62,602 nucleotides of DNA from an uncultured Verrucomicrobia subdivision 3 bacterium (GCA_903865745.1 CAIPKV010000073.1:1-62602), one strand, 5' to 3'; numbered from the stretch's first letter, positions 36,554 through 46,984 are shown. The notes: generated by a model from the sequence alone, not told the origin. Translations and numbers: made by a program.

Positions 36554-39500
36554 TCAGGCTAAGAGTTCTTGGATTTCTTCCCAGTTCAGTGACTCGGCAA
36601 ATGCCTCCTCGCCGCTGATGGTGGCCTCGGTGACGGCGCGCTTACGGTTTTGCAGGAGCAGGATTTTTTCCTCCACCGTGTCGCGCGTGATGAGCTTGTA
36701 ACTGGTCACGACTTTGGTCTGGCCGATCCGGTGGGCGCGATCGGTTGCCTGATCTTCCACAGCCGGGTTCCACCAGGGATCAAAATGAATGACCGTATCC
36801 GCACCCGTCAGGTTCAGGCCCACCCCGCCGGCTTTAAGGCTGATGAGAAATACGGGAATCGCGGGCTGCGTTTGAAAGCGTTCCACGACGGCCGCCCGGT
36901 CAGTCGTAGAACCGTCGAGATAACAAAAATCAATGTTCGCCTCGGCCAACCGCTCCTTCAATAAGGTCAGCATCCCGACAAACTGGCTGAACACGAGTAC
37001 GCGGTGCCCGCCGTCCATCACTTCTTCGAGCAGTTCGGTGAACAGTTCTAGTTTTCCCGAAGCCTTCGCCGGGTTCACGTTTTCCAATTTCAAAAGGCGC
37101 AAATCGCAGCAGACCTGCCGCAACCGCAGCAGCGCGGTCAGCACTACCAGGCGGCTCTTGGCGATACCCTGCGCACCCACCGCTGCCAGCACTTCTTTGC
37201 GGCTGGCTTCAATGACTTGCTGATAAACCCCTCGTTGATCCGGGGTGAGTTCACAGAATGAAACCTGCTCAATCTTCGCGGGCAAATCCGCGGCCACATC
37301 CTTTTTCAAACGGCGTAACATGAAGGGTCGCAGCCGCCGGGCGAGCCGCGCTTGCGCCTCCACACTTTTCTCCCTGGCAATCGGCTGTTCGTAGCGTTCG
37401 CGAAAATCCTTCGCCGTGCCGAGATAACCGGGCATGAGAAAGTCGAAGATGGACCACAAATCGAGGACGGAATTTTCCAGCGGCGTGCCAGTTAGCACCA
37501 GCCGGTGCTTCGCCCGAATCGCCTTCACGGCTTGCGCGTTTTGCGTCTGGCGGTTCTTGATGTGCTGGGCCTCGTCGAGCACCACGGTGTCGAATTCCAG
37601 TCCGCGATATTTTTCTGCGTCGCGACGAATCAACGCGTAGCTGGTCACGACGATATCGCTCGTGGTGATTTCGGCGAACCGCGCGTGCCGATCTGGACCA
37701 TGCAGCGCCAGGATTTTCAAATCGGGGGTGAACTTTTTTGCTTCCGCAAGCCAGTTGAACACCAGGCTCGTGGGGCAAACAATCAAATGAGGATGGCGGA
37801 TGGAAGATTGCGGATAGGTGTTGGCGGTTCGCAATGTGTTCAAGAACGCCAAGGTTTGCAGCGTCTTACCCAACCCCATCTCGTCCGCCAGAATGCCGCT
37901 AAAATCGTTGGTTCGCAAAAAGTGCAGCCACGCCACGCCCTGTTTTTGGTAAGGCCGGAGCACCGCTTCCAACTCTCCGAGCGGCGGACATTCCAGTTTG
38001 GCTTCACCGCTTTGTTTGGCTGCCCGCTCACGCCACACGGCGGGAGCTTTAACCTTCCAATCGGCGTGCTGCCGCAGCGTGGCTTCGAGAAAGCCCGCCT
38101 GCTGGCTGTTGATGCGATAGCCCGCCGGGTTTTGTTGCGAAACGCAGTCGAGCAACACTTCCTGCAATTCTTCCACTGCGCCAGTATCGATGACGGCCGT
38201 TTTACCATTCTTGAGGCGCGTATGATTCTGCCCGGACAAGATCAGCCGTTGGATGTCCGCCGGTGAAAAAGTTTCCCCGGTACTGGACGCGAACACGACC
38301 CCGAGGTCAAACCATTGTACGCCGGAAGGCGTGATTTGAAACTGCGGCTCGACGCGCTCAAGGTTTTTCAGCGTACGGTTTTCCAATTGCTCATGCAACG
38401 TCACGCTCCATTCGCGCTGGAGCTTGGGAAATTCCCGGACGAGAAAGTTAAGCACGGTATTCTGTCCGGCTAATTGTAACCGCCCGTTGGTATCGGGACT
38501 GGTAAACCCGCTGCGCTGCAACCGCCCTAGTGCCGCGGCTTCAGCATTGAAATCTCGCGTCGCATAGCGCGTCGGCACCTCCGGGTCCGGCAGCCAGAGG
38601 TTTTCATCGGCCGCCGTGACGCCGACCGTCATGATGCGTGCACCGTAGGCGCATTGCAGCAGCGCGCTCAATTGCGTGAGACCGCCTTTGAGCGCCAGCA
38701 GAAAGCGCGGGGCCTGCGGCGCGAGCGAAAAATCTGCCAGCTTGAAATTTGCTTCGACGCCACCCGCCGCCGCCAACTGCGGCCACTGCTGGCTTAGGAA
38801 CTGCGGCACTTGCGCCCGCGTCAGGCGCACGGGGGCGCGCAAAACCTCTTTCAAGGGCGCCGGCAAGCCCAGCGGCTGCAACGAATTGTTTTGCCAGACC
38901 CAATCGCCCACCAGCGCCAGCGCCGCCGGCTTATCTTTCAGAGCTAAAACAATTTCACCGTTCGTTTCCAACTTTGCCCGCAGCGACAACTGGTAGGAAG
39001 TTTTGGTGACGGTGATAGTACTGGCTTTTCCGAGCGTGAGGTTATCGCGCTCCACCAGCAGCGGAATCAGCGCAACAAAATCTTTCGTCTCCATTTGCAA
39101 TAGCGCTGGCGTTTCGCCGTTCGTCAATACTTCCAGGTACTCGATAATCGCGTTTTCCTGCGGCGTAAAAGTGAAGGTGCGACCTTTCGGCAGGGCATTG
39201 AGTGGGCACCGCCCGCCGCCCCACTTCGCCTCCAGCACCAGCATCAGCTTGCCGCGGGTGAGCGCCTGATCGAAATTGGGGGGAAAGATGATGCATAATT
39301 CCGCCGGTTCGCCGTCCGTCGCGCGCAATAGGGTTGGGTTCTTTCTGGTCGGCGACGGGGCGGGCGGGCGGGCCGGAACCGGATCCGGCTTCTGCGCCTT
39401 CAGCCAATGTAGGCCGACTGCAACGCCGTGGGCGCAGATTTTACCCCATTCACGGGCCTCGCGGCAGTTGCAGAGGTTTTCGATATCAACGGAGTTTTGG

Positions 39501-39673
39501 ATAACCAGCGAGCCGCGAAAGGTCATCCCCTCGTTCTGCACTACGCCCCGTAATAATGGCGGCGCCCAATACGAACTTACGACCTGGCCCTGTGCCAGAT
39601 AAACCCGGGCACGCTTCATGACATCCCAGCCAGCGGCCTCGGCAAGTAAAGCTTCGGTAAGTTCAACAGCCAT
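36554..39673 (-). CDS. SNF2-family helicase with SWIM zinc finger
   Basis: 1039 residues from ATG 39673 (the frame continues to a TTG at 39703). The N-terminus contains a SWIM finger, CNCREAREWGKICAHGVAV, with the C-x-C and C-x-H metal pairs. After a long middle region comes the SNF2/RapA ATPase core: GILADEMGLGKTLQTLAFL (motif I), VVLDEAQHIKN (motif II), LVLTGTPLENSVLDLWSIF, then RVLVFSQFVGMLTLL, ISLKAGGVGLNLTGADTVI and DRAHRIGQTKVV. It belongs to the bacterial SWI/SNF-like translocases thought to remodel RNA polymerase or DNA-protein complexes. It is followed downstream by nothing on its strand until the convergent kinase gene. Confidence 0.92.
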   Translation of the reverse strand: MAVELTEALLAEAAGWDVMKRARVYLAQGQVVSSYWAPPLLRGVVQNEGMTFRGSLVIQNSVDIENLCNCREAREWGKICAHGVAVGLHWLKAQKPDPVPARPPAPSPTRKNPTLLRATDGEPAELCIIFPPNFDQALTRGKLMLVLEAKWGGGRCPLNALPKGRTFTFTPQENAIIEYLEVLTNGETPALLQMETKDFVALIPLLVERDNLTLGKASTITVTKTSYQLSLRAKLETNGEIVLALKDKPAALALVGDWVWQNNSLQPLGLPAPLKEVLRAPVRLTRAQVPQFLSQQWPQLAAAGGVEANFKLADFSLAPQAPRFLLALKGGLTQLSALLQCAYGARIMTVGVTAADENLWLPDPEVPTRYATRDFNAEAAALGRLQRSGFTSPDTNGRLQLAGQNTVLNFLVREFPKLQREWSVTLHEQLENRTLKNLERVEPQFQITPSGVQWFDLGVVFASSTGETFSPADIQRLILSGQNHTRLKNGKTAVIDTGAVEELQEVLLDCVSQQNPAGYRINSQQAGFLEATLRQHADWKVKAPAVWRERAAKQSGEAKLECPPLGELEAVLRPYQKQGVAWLHFLRTNDFSGILADEMGLGKTLQTLAFLNTLRTANTYPQSSIRHPHLIVCPTSLVFNWLAEAKKFTPDLKILALHGPDRHARFAEITTSDIVVTSYALIRRDAEKYRGLEFDTVVLDEAQHIKNRQTQNAQAVKAIRAKHRLVLTGTPLENSVLDLWSIFDFLMPGYLGTAKDFRERYEQPIAREKSVEAQARLARRLRPFMLRRLKKDVAADLPAKIEQVSFCELTPDQRGVYQQVIEASRKEVLAAVGAQGIAKSRLVVLTALLRLRQVCCDLRLLKLENVNPAKASGKLELFTELLEEVMDGGHRVLVFSQFVGMLTLLKERLAEANIDFCYLDGSTTDRAAVVERFQTQPAIPVFLISLKAGGVGLNLTGADTVIHFDPWWNPAVEDQATDRAHRIGQTKVVTSYKLITRDTVEEKILLLQNRKRAVTEATISGEEAFAESLNWEEIQELLA

Positions 39674-39722
39674 GGGCGACAGTATGCCGATGTCCGAAGC
39701 CAATGAAAATTATGAATCGCAT

Positions 39723-42700
39723 CTAACGCACCGCCAGCCCGGAGGTATACAGCAGTTGATCGAGCCGCTGAGGTGAGACCGGCACGGCGGTGCCCAGCTC
39801 CTGCGCAAATAGTGAAACTTTGTATTCTTCCACCAGCCAGCGGAATTCTTCCACCAGCAGTCGTACTTCGGCTGATTTCGCCGACTGCTCGCGGAGTGAC
39901 TTTAGCTTGGCGAGGTAAGGCGCGAGAAGTTGGGCGCGCTCCTGGTCCTTCAGAGGATTCAACTTGGCCCGTTCCCGGCGCGTGGCGAGCGCCTTAAGAT
40001 AGCGCGGGACGTGCGCGAGCCGGGCAAAGGGTATGTCGGCCAGAAAGTTGCGCGGCAGCAGGGCGTCCAGTTCTTCCGACCACATGTCCACTGGCTGGGC
40101 GGCACCAGTCGTGACCAGATTAAACTGACTTAAATCGGCAAGGGTCTTGGTCGTCGGCAACTTAGGCGTCGGCCGGCTACGCGCCAGAAGTTCATACCTC
40201 GCCCGGAGGATAACCCCGACTTGATCTACCAGTTTCAGGGCGAGCCCGGGGATCATCAGGCGGGTTCGTTGCACGGCGGCTTGAAAGTTATCCTCGTTCA
40301 ACACCGGAAAAACCTCGTCCGGCAGCACATGGCGTTTCAGATTCTCAAAGGCGGTCGCTTGCAATTCGTCCCGCGAACAGAAGTTGACGATCAGCGCGTC
40401 GAACTGATTCAGCTCCCGCAAATCCCGGTGCAGCCACGCGAAATCTTTGGCCAGCGCCAGCTCCACGAGCTTTTGAATGCCACCCAACGTCGCCAGCTGC
40501 GCCAACGCTTCCGTGCGGAATAGCCGCAGGCTCACCGCATCTTTCTCGACCGTCAAGCCGGGCCACGCATAAGTCGGCACCGGGCCGGTTTCGCTGACGG
40601 TGATACGCGCGGGCAAGGTGCCAAAATTCCAAGTGGAGATGCCGGCGCGTTCCCATGACTGCGCGACGCGCGACCACGCAGAGTCGTCCGGCGCAGGCTT
40701 GGCCTGCACTTGCTCCAGCTTTTGCCGGAGCACGCCGAGGTCGCGGCTGGTGCCGAGGGTTTTCTGGTCGTTGCCAAGGACTTCGATGCGCGGGCGCAGG
40801 TGCGCGGGAATCGCGTCGGTCGGCCACGCGTCCAGCGGGATGGCCACGCCGTAGCGCTGGCGGATGAACCGCGCCAGATCCGCCTGCAATGACTCGCCGG
40901 TGGCCTGGAGTTCGCTGACGATTTCCGCCACCTTCGGCGGGAACGGTTGTAACTCGCGGCGGAGTCCCTTAGGCAGCGCGCGCAACAGTTCGTTCACCAG
41001 CCCTTCGCGCAGGCCGGGCACCGACCATTCCACGCATGACTGCGATACGGTTTGCGCCAGCCCGAAGCCGAGTTTCACGGTCGCGCCATCATGTTCCTCG
41101 CCCGGCGAATAGGCGTAAGCCACCGCCACCGGCTGGCCACCCAGCGGCACAGCATCGGGAAAGGCGTCGTTGTCGAAAGCTAAAGCCGCGCCGCCGGTCA
41201 GGTCCGCTTCCGTCACGCAGAGAAAATCCGGTCCGCCGCAATCGCGAATCAGCCGGTTCAGTTCGTGCACGGACGAGACGTTCTGAATCCGCTGCGAATA
41301 AAACGCGGCAAGCCTTTCGTCCAGATTGCCGAGGTCATGCCGGCGCACGCGCGTCTGCCACATCTCAATCTTCTGGCGCACGGTACGGTTGTGTTCGAGG
41401 AACGCATATTGTGGCGGCAAAGGCGTCTGATTGGCCGAACGCAAAATGCGCGTGTCGTCCTCGTCGCTCTCGTCGTCCGTAACTTTGCGGCGGGTCGGCA
41501 GCAAGTCATCTTCGACGAGCGCGGCGCGGATGAAGATGTCCGTGGCCTCCGCCGGATTGATGTTGCCGTGCGCGACTTTCACCTTCCGCACTTCTAAGCC
41601 GTAGAGCGTGGTGCGTTCCTCGACCAGCACATTGCCTGCCGCGACGCTCCAGTGCGGATTCTGGTGCGTGGTTTTGCACAGATGCGGCGCAAGCTGGACA
41701 ATCCACAGCGGATCAATCCCCGCCACCGTGCGCGCGAACAACTGCGAGGTCTCGACGATTTCTCCCGCCACAATCCACGGCGGTTGCTGCGTGGACGCAG
41801 GCTTTTGAGGAGAGTGGTTCGCATGGCGCGCAGCGGGTTTGGGCTGGCGCTCGTTCCGGTCAAACAGCGCCGAGCCGGGGAACAGCGCGAGTTGGCGGTT
41901 GCCGGTGCCCTGATACTGGTTGCGTTCCTTGCGCAGCGCGATGTGGCCGAGCAGGCCGGTGAGAATCGAGCGGTGGATGGCCGCGTAATCGGCGTTGCTC
42001 TCGTTTAACTTGAACCGGCCCAAGTCCTCCAGCGCGCCGTGCAGTTGCGCGTGCAAATCCTGCCACTCGCGCATGCGCAAGTAGGAGAGAAAGTTCGCTT
42101 TACAGAACTTCCGCCGCTGGCCCTGCGAGCGCAGCCGCTCCCATTGGTCATGGACCGCATCCCAAATCTTTAACAACGACAGAAAATCCGATGCCGGATC
42201 GGTGAAGCGTTTATGCGCAGCAGCGGCGGCCTCTTTGCGGTCGAGCGGACGTTCGCGCGGGTCCTGAATACTCAATCCAGCGGCAATGATGAGCAGTTCA
42301 CGCGTGGCGTGTTCGGACTGCGACTGGAGCAGCATCCGGCCCAGCGTCGGGTCAATTGGTAGCCGCGAGAGATCGTGACCGAGCTGCGTGAGTTCGCGTT
42401 TCTCGTCAAGCGCGCCGAGTTCCTGCAATAACAGATAGCCGCCCTGGATCGCGGCCGGCGGCGGCGGATTGACAAACGGGAACGTCTCGATGTCGCCCAG
42501 CCGATACGCCTTCATGCGCAAGATGACTTCGGCCAGATTCGCGCGCTGGATTTCCGGCTGCGTGTATTGCGGGCGCTCCGCGAAGTCTTCTTCGCTATAC
42601 AGCCGGATGCACACGCCGTCTTGCACGCGGCCGCTGCGGCCTTTGCGCTGGTTGGCGCTACTCTGCGAAATGGCTTCGACCGGCAAACGCTTCGTGCGCG

Positions 42701-43832
42701 TGCGCGGATTGTAGCGGCTCATCCGCGCCAACCCGGAATCAATGACGTAGCGGATGCCGGGAATGGTCAGCGACGTTTCCGCAATGTTCGTGGCCACAAC
42801 TATCTTCCGGTGCGCACATGGCGCGAAGACGCGTTGCTGATCAGCCGCGCTTAACAAGCCGAACAGCGGGATGATCTCCGCCTCGCGCCCGAAACGGCCT
42901 TCCAACAGATCGCACGTCTCGCGGATGTCGCGTTCGCCGGGCATGAAGATGAGGATGTCGCCTTGGCCCGGTTCGCACAGCGCGGTTTCGGCGGCGCGCA
43001 CGGCGGCGTCCACATACGTGATGTCACCGCGCTCCTCCGAGTCCGCATCGAACGGCGCGTAGATTACTTCCACCGGATACAGCCGCCCGGAGACTTCGAT
43101 GATGGGCGCGTCGTTAAACGCTTTGGAAAACGTCGCCGTATCAATCGTGGCCGACGTGATGATAAGCTTGAGATCGTTGCGCTTGGCCAGCAAACCCTTC
43201 AGGTAGCCCAGCAAGAAATCAATGTTCAAACTCCGCTCATGCGCCTCATCAATGATGATGCAGTTGTATTCGGAAAGGAGCGGGTCGCCCTGCGTCTCGG
43301 CCAGCAGGATGCCGTCGGTCATCAACTTGATATAAGTCTGCGCACTGCTGCGGTCGTCAAAGCGGATGGTGCAGCCGACCTCGCGGCCCCAGGTCACTGC
43401 CAGTTCTTCCGCGATGCGCCGCGAGATGGACAAGGCCGCCACGCGTCTCGGCTGGGTGCAACCAATCTTTGCCTCAATACCCAAACCAGCTTCCAGGCAC
43501 ATCTTGGGAATCTGCGTGGTCTTGCCGGAACCCGTTTCGCCTGCGATGACGACGACTTGATGCGCGCGGATGGCGGCGACAATATCGTCTTTACGCGCCG
43601 TGATGGGCAGGTCGGGCGGACAAGTGATGGCCGGAACTTTTAACCGGCGTTCCTCCCGCAAAGCCACCGACGCGCGAACCTGGGCGAGCAGCCGGTTTAA
43701 GACCGCGTCATGCTGTTGGGGATGGAGGCGGTCGCGCATAAGACGAACCATCCGGCCGCCGAGATGCACCCAGTCGGGCAGCATGGCTTGGGGCAGGAGC
43801 TGGCGAATCTCATCAACGCGGGCATCCTTCAT
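39723..43832 (-). CDS. hrpA: ATP-dependent RNA helicase HrpA
   Basis: 1369 residues, close to E. coli HrpA (1300). DEAH-box motifs are in order: VVIAGETGSGKTTQIPKM, GCTQPRRVAALSIS, the box DEAHERSLNIDFLLG, TSATIDTATFSKAF, IFMPGERDIRETCDLL, VVATNIAETSLTIPGI and QRKGRSGRVQDGVCIRLY. The HA2 and OB-fold regions follow, and the C-terminal half is the DUF3418 region typical of HrpA. It unwinds RNA; in E. coli HrpA acts in rescue of stalled or collided ribosomes and mRNA processing. It lies 50 bp upstream of the SNF2 gene on the same strand, so the two may be cotranscribed. Confidence 0.95.
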   Translation of the reverse strand: MKDARVDEIRQLLPQAMLPDWVHLGGRMVRLMRDRLHPQQHDAVLNRLLAQVRASVALREERRLKVPAITCPPDLPITARKDDIVAAIRAHQVVVIAGETGSGKTTQIPKMCLEAGLGIEAKIGCTQPRRVAALSISRRIAEELAVTWGREVGCTIRFDDRSSAQTYIKLMTDGILLAETQGDPLLSEYNCIIIDEAHERSLNIDFLLGYLKGLLAKRNDLKLIITSATIDTATFSKAFNDAPIIEVSGRLYPVEVIYAPFDADSEERGDITYVDAAVRAAETALCEPGQGDILIFMPGERDIRETCDLLEGRFGREAEIIPLFGLLSAADQQRVFAPCAHRKIVVATNIAETSLTIPGIRYVIDSGLARMSRYNPRTRTKRLPVEAISQSSANQRKGRSGRVQDGVCIRLYSEEDFAERPQYTQPEIQRANLAEVILRMKAYRLGDIETFPFVNPPPPAAIQGGYLLLQELGALDEKRELTQLGHDLSRLPIDPTLGRMLLQSQSEHATRELLIIAAGLSIQDPRERPLDRKEAAAAAHKRFTDPASDFLSLLKIWDAVHDQWERLRSQGQRRKFCKANFLSYLRMREWQDLHAQLHGALEDLGRFKLNESNADYAAIHRSILTGLLGHIALRKERNQYQGTGNRQLALFPGSALFDRNERQPKPAARHANHSPQKPASTQQPPWIVAGEIVETSQLFARTVAGIDPLWIVQLAPHLCKTTHQNPHWSVAAGNVLVEERTTLYGLEVRKVKVAHGNINPAEATDIFIRAALVEDDLLPTRRKVTDDESDEDDTRILRSANQTPLPPQYAFLEHNRTVRQKIEMWQTRVRRHDLGNLDERLAAFYSQRIQNVSSVHELNRLIRDCGGPDFLCVTEADLTGGAALAFDNDAFPDAVPLGGQPVAVAYAYSPGEEHDGATVKLGFGLAQTVSQSCVEWSVPGLREGLVNELLRALPKGLRRELQPFPPKVAEIVSELQATGESLQADLARFIRQRYGVAIPLDAWPTDAIPAHLRPRIEVLGNDQKTLGTSRDLGVLRQKLEQVQAKPAPDDSAWSRVAQSWERAGISTWNFGTLPARITVSETGPVPTYAWPGLTVEKDAVSLRLFRTEALAQLATLGGIQKLVELALAKDFAWLHRDLRELNQFDALIVNFCSRDELQATAFENLKRHVLPDEVFPVLNEDNFQAAVQRTRLMIPGLALKLVDQVGVILRARYELLARSRPTPKLPTTKTLADLSQFNLVTTGAAQPVDMWSEELDALLPRNFLADIPFARLAHVPRYLKALATRRERAKLNPLKDQERAQLLAPYLAKLKSLREQSAKSAEVRLLVEEFRWLVEEYKVSLFAQELGTAVPVSPQRLDQLLYTSGLAVR

Positions 43833-43917
43833 TTAGGAGCCAAGCAGTCTAACCAATTAATAATTGCGGGTAAATCATCGCGTCAAAATTTGTGGCAGGT
43901 CAAGGTACTGGCCTGGT

Positions 43918-44547
43918 TTAGAAATTTATTCCGATGTAAGACGTATGCCACCGCAAATCTTTTTGCAACACACCTTTAGCCGACTCTGCCCTGAGGATAC
44001 CTGCCACCTGACTCCACTCCATTTTTAGATCACCCGAGTCTGGCCAGTCACGTTCGTCTGACAGCATTGCCCCCGGCGTAAACTCCAGATGAATGACAAG
44101 CAGACCGCTCTGGTTTTCAACGGTGAACTCGCTGAAACGGTTTCTGGTTTGGGTGAAATCCCGGCCAGTGGCTTTTGACCAGCGCCACAGGACTTCGTCG
44201 GTGATGTCGACCGGCACGGCGGGAGCTTTTACGGCAAACAGACGGGGGCGGGTGTTTTTACCACTCGCATCCACATAAGCTTTGTCGCCCAGAAATACGG
44301 CCACGTCGTCTTTGACGACACATTGACCTGAATAGATGTCCGGCCAGATCAGGATGGCTTTTCCCGAGGCTGTCCGAAATTGAAACGAGACGCGGGGTGT
44401 TTCCGGTTCAAAGCTAATCGGGCAGGTAGGGTGGATTACCTTTTCATAACCGTTCGCCACGGGCGCCAACTGCGACCGGCAGCCAGTCAGACCAAGTGCG
44501 AGCAGCCCCAAAGCAAGGTTACAGGGCCATGCCCGGAGCCAATTCAT
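43918..44547 (-). CDS. Lipoprotein coupled to the TIR gene
   Basis: 209 residues from ATG 44547, which overlaps the TIR gene stop by ATGA; the frame extends upstream inside that gene but the lipoprotein signal starts here (WPCNLALGLLALGLTGC, lipobox cysteine about residue 24). The mature part has strands such as VSFQFRTASGKAILIWPDIY and a closing helix region. No family is recognised. Tight overlap means the two proteins are made together, and a lipoprotein anchored in the envelope could work with the membrane-spanning TIR protein. Confidence 0.78.
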   Translation of the reverse strand: MNWLRAWPCNLALGLLALGLTGCRSQLAPVANGYEKVIHPTCPISFEPETPRVSFQFRTASGKAILIWPDIYSGQCVVKDDVAVFLGDKAYVDASGKNTRPRLFAVKAPAVPVDITDEVLWRWSKATGRDFTQTRNRFSEFTVENQSGLLVIHLEFTPGAMLSDERDWPDSGDLKMEWSQVAGILRAESAKGVLQKDLRWHTSYIGINF

Positions 44548-46511
44548 AGCAGCGCACGGTAGCGCGGGGCGTCCGCACTGGCCAGCGGAATCCGCGGTTG
44601 GGTCTGAGTGATTTCTAGCAGCAAATCTGAGCCCGTGGTCCATTCCCACGCGGCAAACGGATCAGCTTGTAACCAAAGCCGGACTATGACTGCGCTGCGG
44701 CAATCGCCGGCAGGCAGAGCTTTGGCTAAGGTCAGAGCTTTGACAGCATCAGTCTTAGCCAGTTCACTCAAGCAGGCCGCCAGAATTTTGTTCTGGGAAT
44801 CGGATGCAGGCTGGTCGGCCACCGCGTGGATGGTTTTTTCCAAGAGCTGCTGCCTAGAATCTGCGTCGGACAACTGGGTTAGCCAGTTGAGTGCGGCTGG
44901 CAAATCGGTCTTGAGCCAGTTTTCCAGTACGGCACTTTGCAAGTAGAGGCGGGAATCCGGCTGGCCATCCGCATTCACAATATTCCCGTCAATCGCACTC
45001 GCGCAAGTCATCGCCGACACGGGATTCACCCAGCCAAGCCGAATCAGCAGCCACTTCTGAAATCGAGTACGCGGCTCATCGCTCAAGATAAGGGCTGAAT
45101 CCAACAGGGCGCCGGGGATTTCCGCCGTTGGAATCTGGGTGGCCATTTCATCGAGACTGTGCCAACGATTGCTAGCCTGCTCCACCCCATCGATATGTTG
45201 CAACAAACGCCGGACCTCTCCCGCATCCATCGCGGCTTCGGTTATATCATACCTTCCGGCCGCTTCCGCAGTCGCCTGAGCGAGGGCTTGGCTGGTAACC
45301 CGGCGTTGATACACGGCCAAGCCTGCGGTCAGTGCCGCCAGTACCGCCAAAACCGCAAACACTTGGGTGAGCCGCCGCTCCGTCGGACTTTTTACTGGTA
45401 ATGGTGGAAGCAACCGAGAAGCTTCTACGCGCTCGCTCTGGGTGACCTGCGCCGCGCGCGATTCAATTCTGCTCTCCTCGAGTTGAGTTTGCACCAACGT
45501 CATCTGGCGCTTAATTTCCAGCGCTTTGTTTTCAGCGGCGAGCGCGCGTTGGCTGGCGGCCTCAAGCTGATCCTGGGTGTCCCGAACTTTATTTTGATAT
45601 TCCTGGAGTTGTTGCTGGGCTTCGCGCGTCTGGTTCTGGGCTACCTGAGCTTGATTTTGCGCTTCCTGAATTTGGCCGTGAACATCGCGCGGCAGGTCTT
45701 GTATTTCGAGGGCTTTTGACTGCGCTTCGCGGACCTGGCGTTGGGCGTCCTGCAACTGCCGCCGGACTTCCTCGACTTGGCCAAGCGCTGCCTGAGCCGA
45801 CTGGCGGGCCTCGGCAAAATCTAAGTAGTGTCGCTTTTGTTCACGCCACCATAAACCGTTGAACCCAACGCCAAACACCAGGGCAATCAATTGGATTTTG
45901 GCCATCTCCAAATCGGCTTCGGCGTTCCGGTGATCTTTTGCCAGTACCTCCCGCTTCTCAACGCCATGCCGCGCGTCCACAAAAATATGTTTGCCTGACA
46001 GCCGGCTCGTATCAATGGTTCTATCCGGTGACACCGGATGACGCAGCGCAGGGGCAAAGCATTCGGCATCCGGCGCCATGCCCTGCTGGTTTCCCGTGCT
46101 GGCATAGGGTTCTCCTGCAATCACGATGGGCAGGATGTTTTTGCCGCGACCGATTTGCTTGAAGTAACGCACGACTTCATTCACCTGTCGGCTTTGGGCG
46201 GAGCGCGGCGAACAGATCACGATCAGGCAGCTGGATTGTTCCAAGGCTTCGCGGACCTCCGCGCTCAGGTACCCAGCCTCAGACAGCTCCGCCGCATCCT
46301 GAAAAATGGATTCAATCTGTTGGGGGATAATTTCACCGCGACCATTGAGCTGGCCGACAAACTCCGTCGGGATGGCAAAAGTCTTCAGGGCCTCGACCAG
46401 CCAACTGGCCCAACACCGGCAGCTCACATCCGGCGTTCCGGGACGTCTTTCAACATTGTCCAGCTCGCTATAACTAAGGAACGCCCAATACTTGTTTTTG
46501 TTTTCGGTCAT
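44544..46511 (-). CDS. TIR domain-coiled coil-transmembrane protein
   Basis: 655 residues. Residues about 7-190 form a TIR-type domain: YWAFLSYSELD at the first strand, SSCLIVICSPRSAQSRQVNEVVRYF with Glu112 at the position of the usual catalytic glutamate, then ILPIVIAGEPYA. A segment MAKIQLIALVFGVGFNGLW followed by REQKR, often seen after bacterial TIR domains of this type, comes next. Residues about 225-370 are a long Gln/Ala/Glu-rich coiled coil with repeated AQxQxREAQ units. One membrane span follows (VFAVLAVLAALTAGLAVY, about 390-410), then a helical C-terminal domain of about 240 residues with Ala/Leu repeats (AALNWLTQLSDADSRQQLL) recalling HEAT-like folds. It could be a signalling or defence protein; TIR domains in bacteria often cleave NAD. 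Confidence 0.8.
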   Translation of the reverse strand: MTENKNKYWAFLSYSELDNVERRPGTPDVSCRCWASWLVEALKTFAIPTEFVGQLNGRGEIIPQQIESIFQDAAELSEAGYLSAEVREALEQSSCLIVICSPRSAQSRQVNEVVRYFKQIGRGKNILPIVIAGEPYASTGNQQGMAPDAECFAPALRHPVSPDRTIDTSRLSGKHIFVDARHGVEKREVLAKDHRNAEADLEMAKIQLIALVFGVGFNGLWWREQKRHYLDFAEARQSAQAALGQVEEVRRQLQDAQRQVREAQSKALEIQDLPRDVHGQIQEAQNQAQVAQNQTREAQQQLQEYQNKVRDTQDQLEAASQRALAAENKALEIKRQMTLVQTQLEESRIESRAAQVTQSERVEASRLLPPLPVKSPTERRLTQVFAVLAVLAALTAGLAVYQRRVTSQALAQATAEAAGRYDITEAAMDAGEVRRLLQHIDGVEQASNRWHSLDEMATQIPTAEIPGALLDSALILSDEPRTRFQKWLLIRLGWVNPVSAMTCASAIDGNIVNADGQPDSRLYLQSAVLENWLKTDLPAALNWLTQLSDADSRQQLLEKTIHAVADQPASDSQNKILAACLSELAKTDAVKALTLAKALPAGDCRSAVIVRLWLQADPFAAWEWTTGSDLLLEITQTQPRIPLASADAPRYRALL

Positions 46512-46570
46512 GTAAAGCAGGGCAGAATAAGTTCTTTGGGCAAAAGAATCAATTCTCCGCCGAAACGATA

Positions 46571-46984
46571 TTATAGTATGGCTTTAATCACTGCCTGATG
46601 GAGCAGGTTCGTTATTTCCACTTGCTCGGGTAGGACGTGTTTTTGAACGAGCGTTTTAAGAACGGCATCGAGCCATGCTCGCGACACCTCAATGGTGCCG
46701 GGTTCAACCGATAGACTATTACCCGCCACCTCAATGATTCGATAGTTTGAAAATTTGATCCGGATACTCTCCTTTTCTCCTTTCAAAGCCAAATCCACAC
46801 TGATGGTCTTATGGTCTTTGTTTATTTCCAGCTCATTCAGCTTCCCATACTTTTTCAAAAGACCTCGGTTAAGCTCGGCCTTCACTTTTTGGATTTGGGC
46901 GCCCCTCGGCAACATTTTGAATAAAACGATTTTCACCGTATCAACCAACCCGCTGCCAGCGTTTAAGAAATCACTCGATTGCAT
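46571..46984 (-). CDS. Conserved-looking hypothetical protein
   Basis: 137 residues, alpha/beta in pattern: VDTVKIVLFKMLPRGAQ, a KAELNRGLLKKYGKLNELEI strand-helix unit, SVDLALKGEKESIRIKFSNY and a helical end (ITNLLHQAVIKAIL). No signal peptide, membrane segment or known motif was seen. It lies 60 bp upstream of the TIR gene on the same strand and may be cotranscribed with it. The function is unknown. Confidence 0.65.
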   Translation of the reverse strand: MQSSDFLNAGSGLVDTVKIVLFKMLPRGAQIQKVKAELNRGLLKKYGKLNELEINKDHKTISVDLALKGEKESIRIKFSNYRIIEVAGNSLSVEPGTIEVSRAWLDAVLKTLVQKHVLPEQVEITNLLHQAVIKAIL

